Shown: in pieces, positions 15,802-16,112 of the stretch | How positions within the stretch are numbered: position 1 is the stretch's first letter | How the letters are laid out: the number at the start of each line of letters is the position of its first letter | Assembly (NCBI GenBank): GCA_004151065.3 | Contig: NWUY0300065305.1 | Location: 11,669 to 27,780 of the forward strand | Direction: 5' to 3' | Length of the DNA stretch: 16,112 nt | Source of the DNA: Larix sibirica | Taxonomy: Eukaryota > Streptophyta > Pinopsida > Pinales > Pinaceae | Notes under the pieces: generated by a model | What the model saw: only the letters and a program-made list of their open reading frames with translations | Databases searched by the model: none | What the model was told of the DNA's origin: nothing | Made by a program: the position numbers and the translations under genes

Positions 15802-16112
15802 TAGGAACTTAGATGAGCCTTCAAGTCTTGAGGAGGGATATGCAAAGCATGTATGGTGGGATGCCATGGAGACACGTTTAGAACCTATTGTGGAATCAAA
15901 GATTGATTGTAAGCTTGCAATTGATGGGAGAGTTGTAGAGTACAATGAAAGGTTTTTGGATTCTCTTAGAAAGAGGGAGTTGACCTAGTTGTTGATGTTG
16001 ATTTAGTTGCAGGAAGTTTTGAGGTGTATTTGAGGGATTCTCATGTTCACGGGTTGATGATACCCTTATGTGTGTTAAAGTTACATCATCATGAGTCATT
16101 CTCCAGGTCAAT
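15802..16112 (+). pseudogene. Unrecognised coding-like stretch reaching the window edge
   Basis: Frame 2 stays open from 15782 to a TAG at 15986-15988. After NLDEPSSLEEGYAK it reads WWDAMETRLEPIVESKID, CKLAIDGRVVEYNERF and LDSLRKRELT. Frame 1 is then open from about 15979 to the edge (VDLVVDVDLVAGSFEVY onward). The composition, with mixed charged and hydrophobic residues, looks like real protein, and a one-base shift would join the two parts. No start codon belongs to it and I do not recognise a family. It directly follows the copia fragment, so it may be transposon-derived or a distinct broken gene. Its right end lies outside the window. Confidence 0.4.

Noticed and set aside
1-16112. tRNA or rRNA genes
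   Set aside because: No cloverleaf with A and B boxes and no rRNA-like stretch was recognised by eye; a covariance-model scan would be needed to exclude a degraded one.

Overview
This window looks like intergenic nuclear DNA from a plant, most likely a seed plant. Three things point there: a plant-type L1-like LINE carrying a C-terminal RNase H domain, Ty1/copia elements with plant-type pol and LTR sequences, and a short array of the plant telomere motif CCCTAAA. Decayed, AT-rich, transposon-dominated sequence with two ambiguous bases (N at 1343 and 14426) fits a draft assembly of a large plant genome. A conifer or other large-genome plant is possible, but that is inference. I see no intact, confidently functional protein-coding gene.

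Layout: 1-906 is AT-rich with no gene. 907-1050 is a short insertion bounded by a direct repeat, which I read as a tiny 5'-truncated retroposon. 1296-7729 is a nearly complete but dead LINE on the minus strand. Its order, in its own direction, is 5'UTR, ORF1 (DUF4283-like region and CCHC knuckle), ORF2 (endonuclease, reverse transcriptase, zf-RVT, RNase H), 3'UTR and a poly-A tail seen as poly-T on the plus strand. The ORF1 stop and ORF2 start overlap as TAATG. Both ORFs are broken by stops and frameshifts.

7730-8094 is AT-rich. 8095-8120 is a telomere-like array, followed by a CpG-containing stretch (8121-8400) that could be the promoter or 5' end of an unidentified transcript. 8400-9500 is T-rich and intron-like, with a 55-bp duplication. 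9500-11282 is dense with short tandem duplications of many unrelated periods (86, 108, 38, 42, 128, 51 and 66 bp).

From about 11455 to 15016 lies a Ty1/copia element on the plus strand that has lost its 5' LTR and gag. It keeps degraded protease, pre-integrase, integrase, RT and RNase H regions, a polypurine tract and a 3' LTR. From about 15097 to 15800 lies part of a second, different copia element (gag zinc knuckle, protease, pre-integrase). It runs into an unrecognised coding-like stretch that reaches the window edge.

The elements do not cooperate; they are a palimpsest of insertions. The most unusual observations are the TAATG junction, the loss of the RNase H glutamate in the LINE, a perfect 17-bp hairpin sitting exactly at a copia frameshift, the cluster of independent microduplications, and the unidentified reading frame at the right edge. 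I did not find a convincing new multi-gene system.
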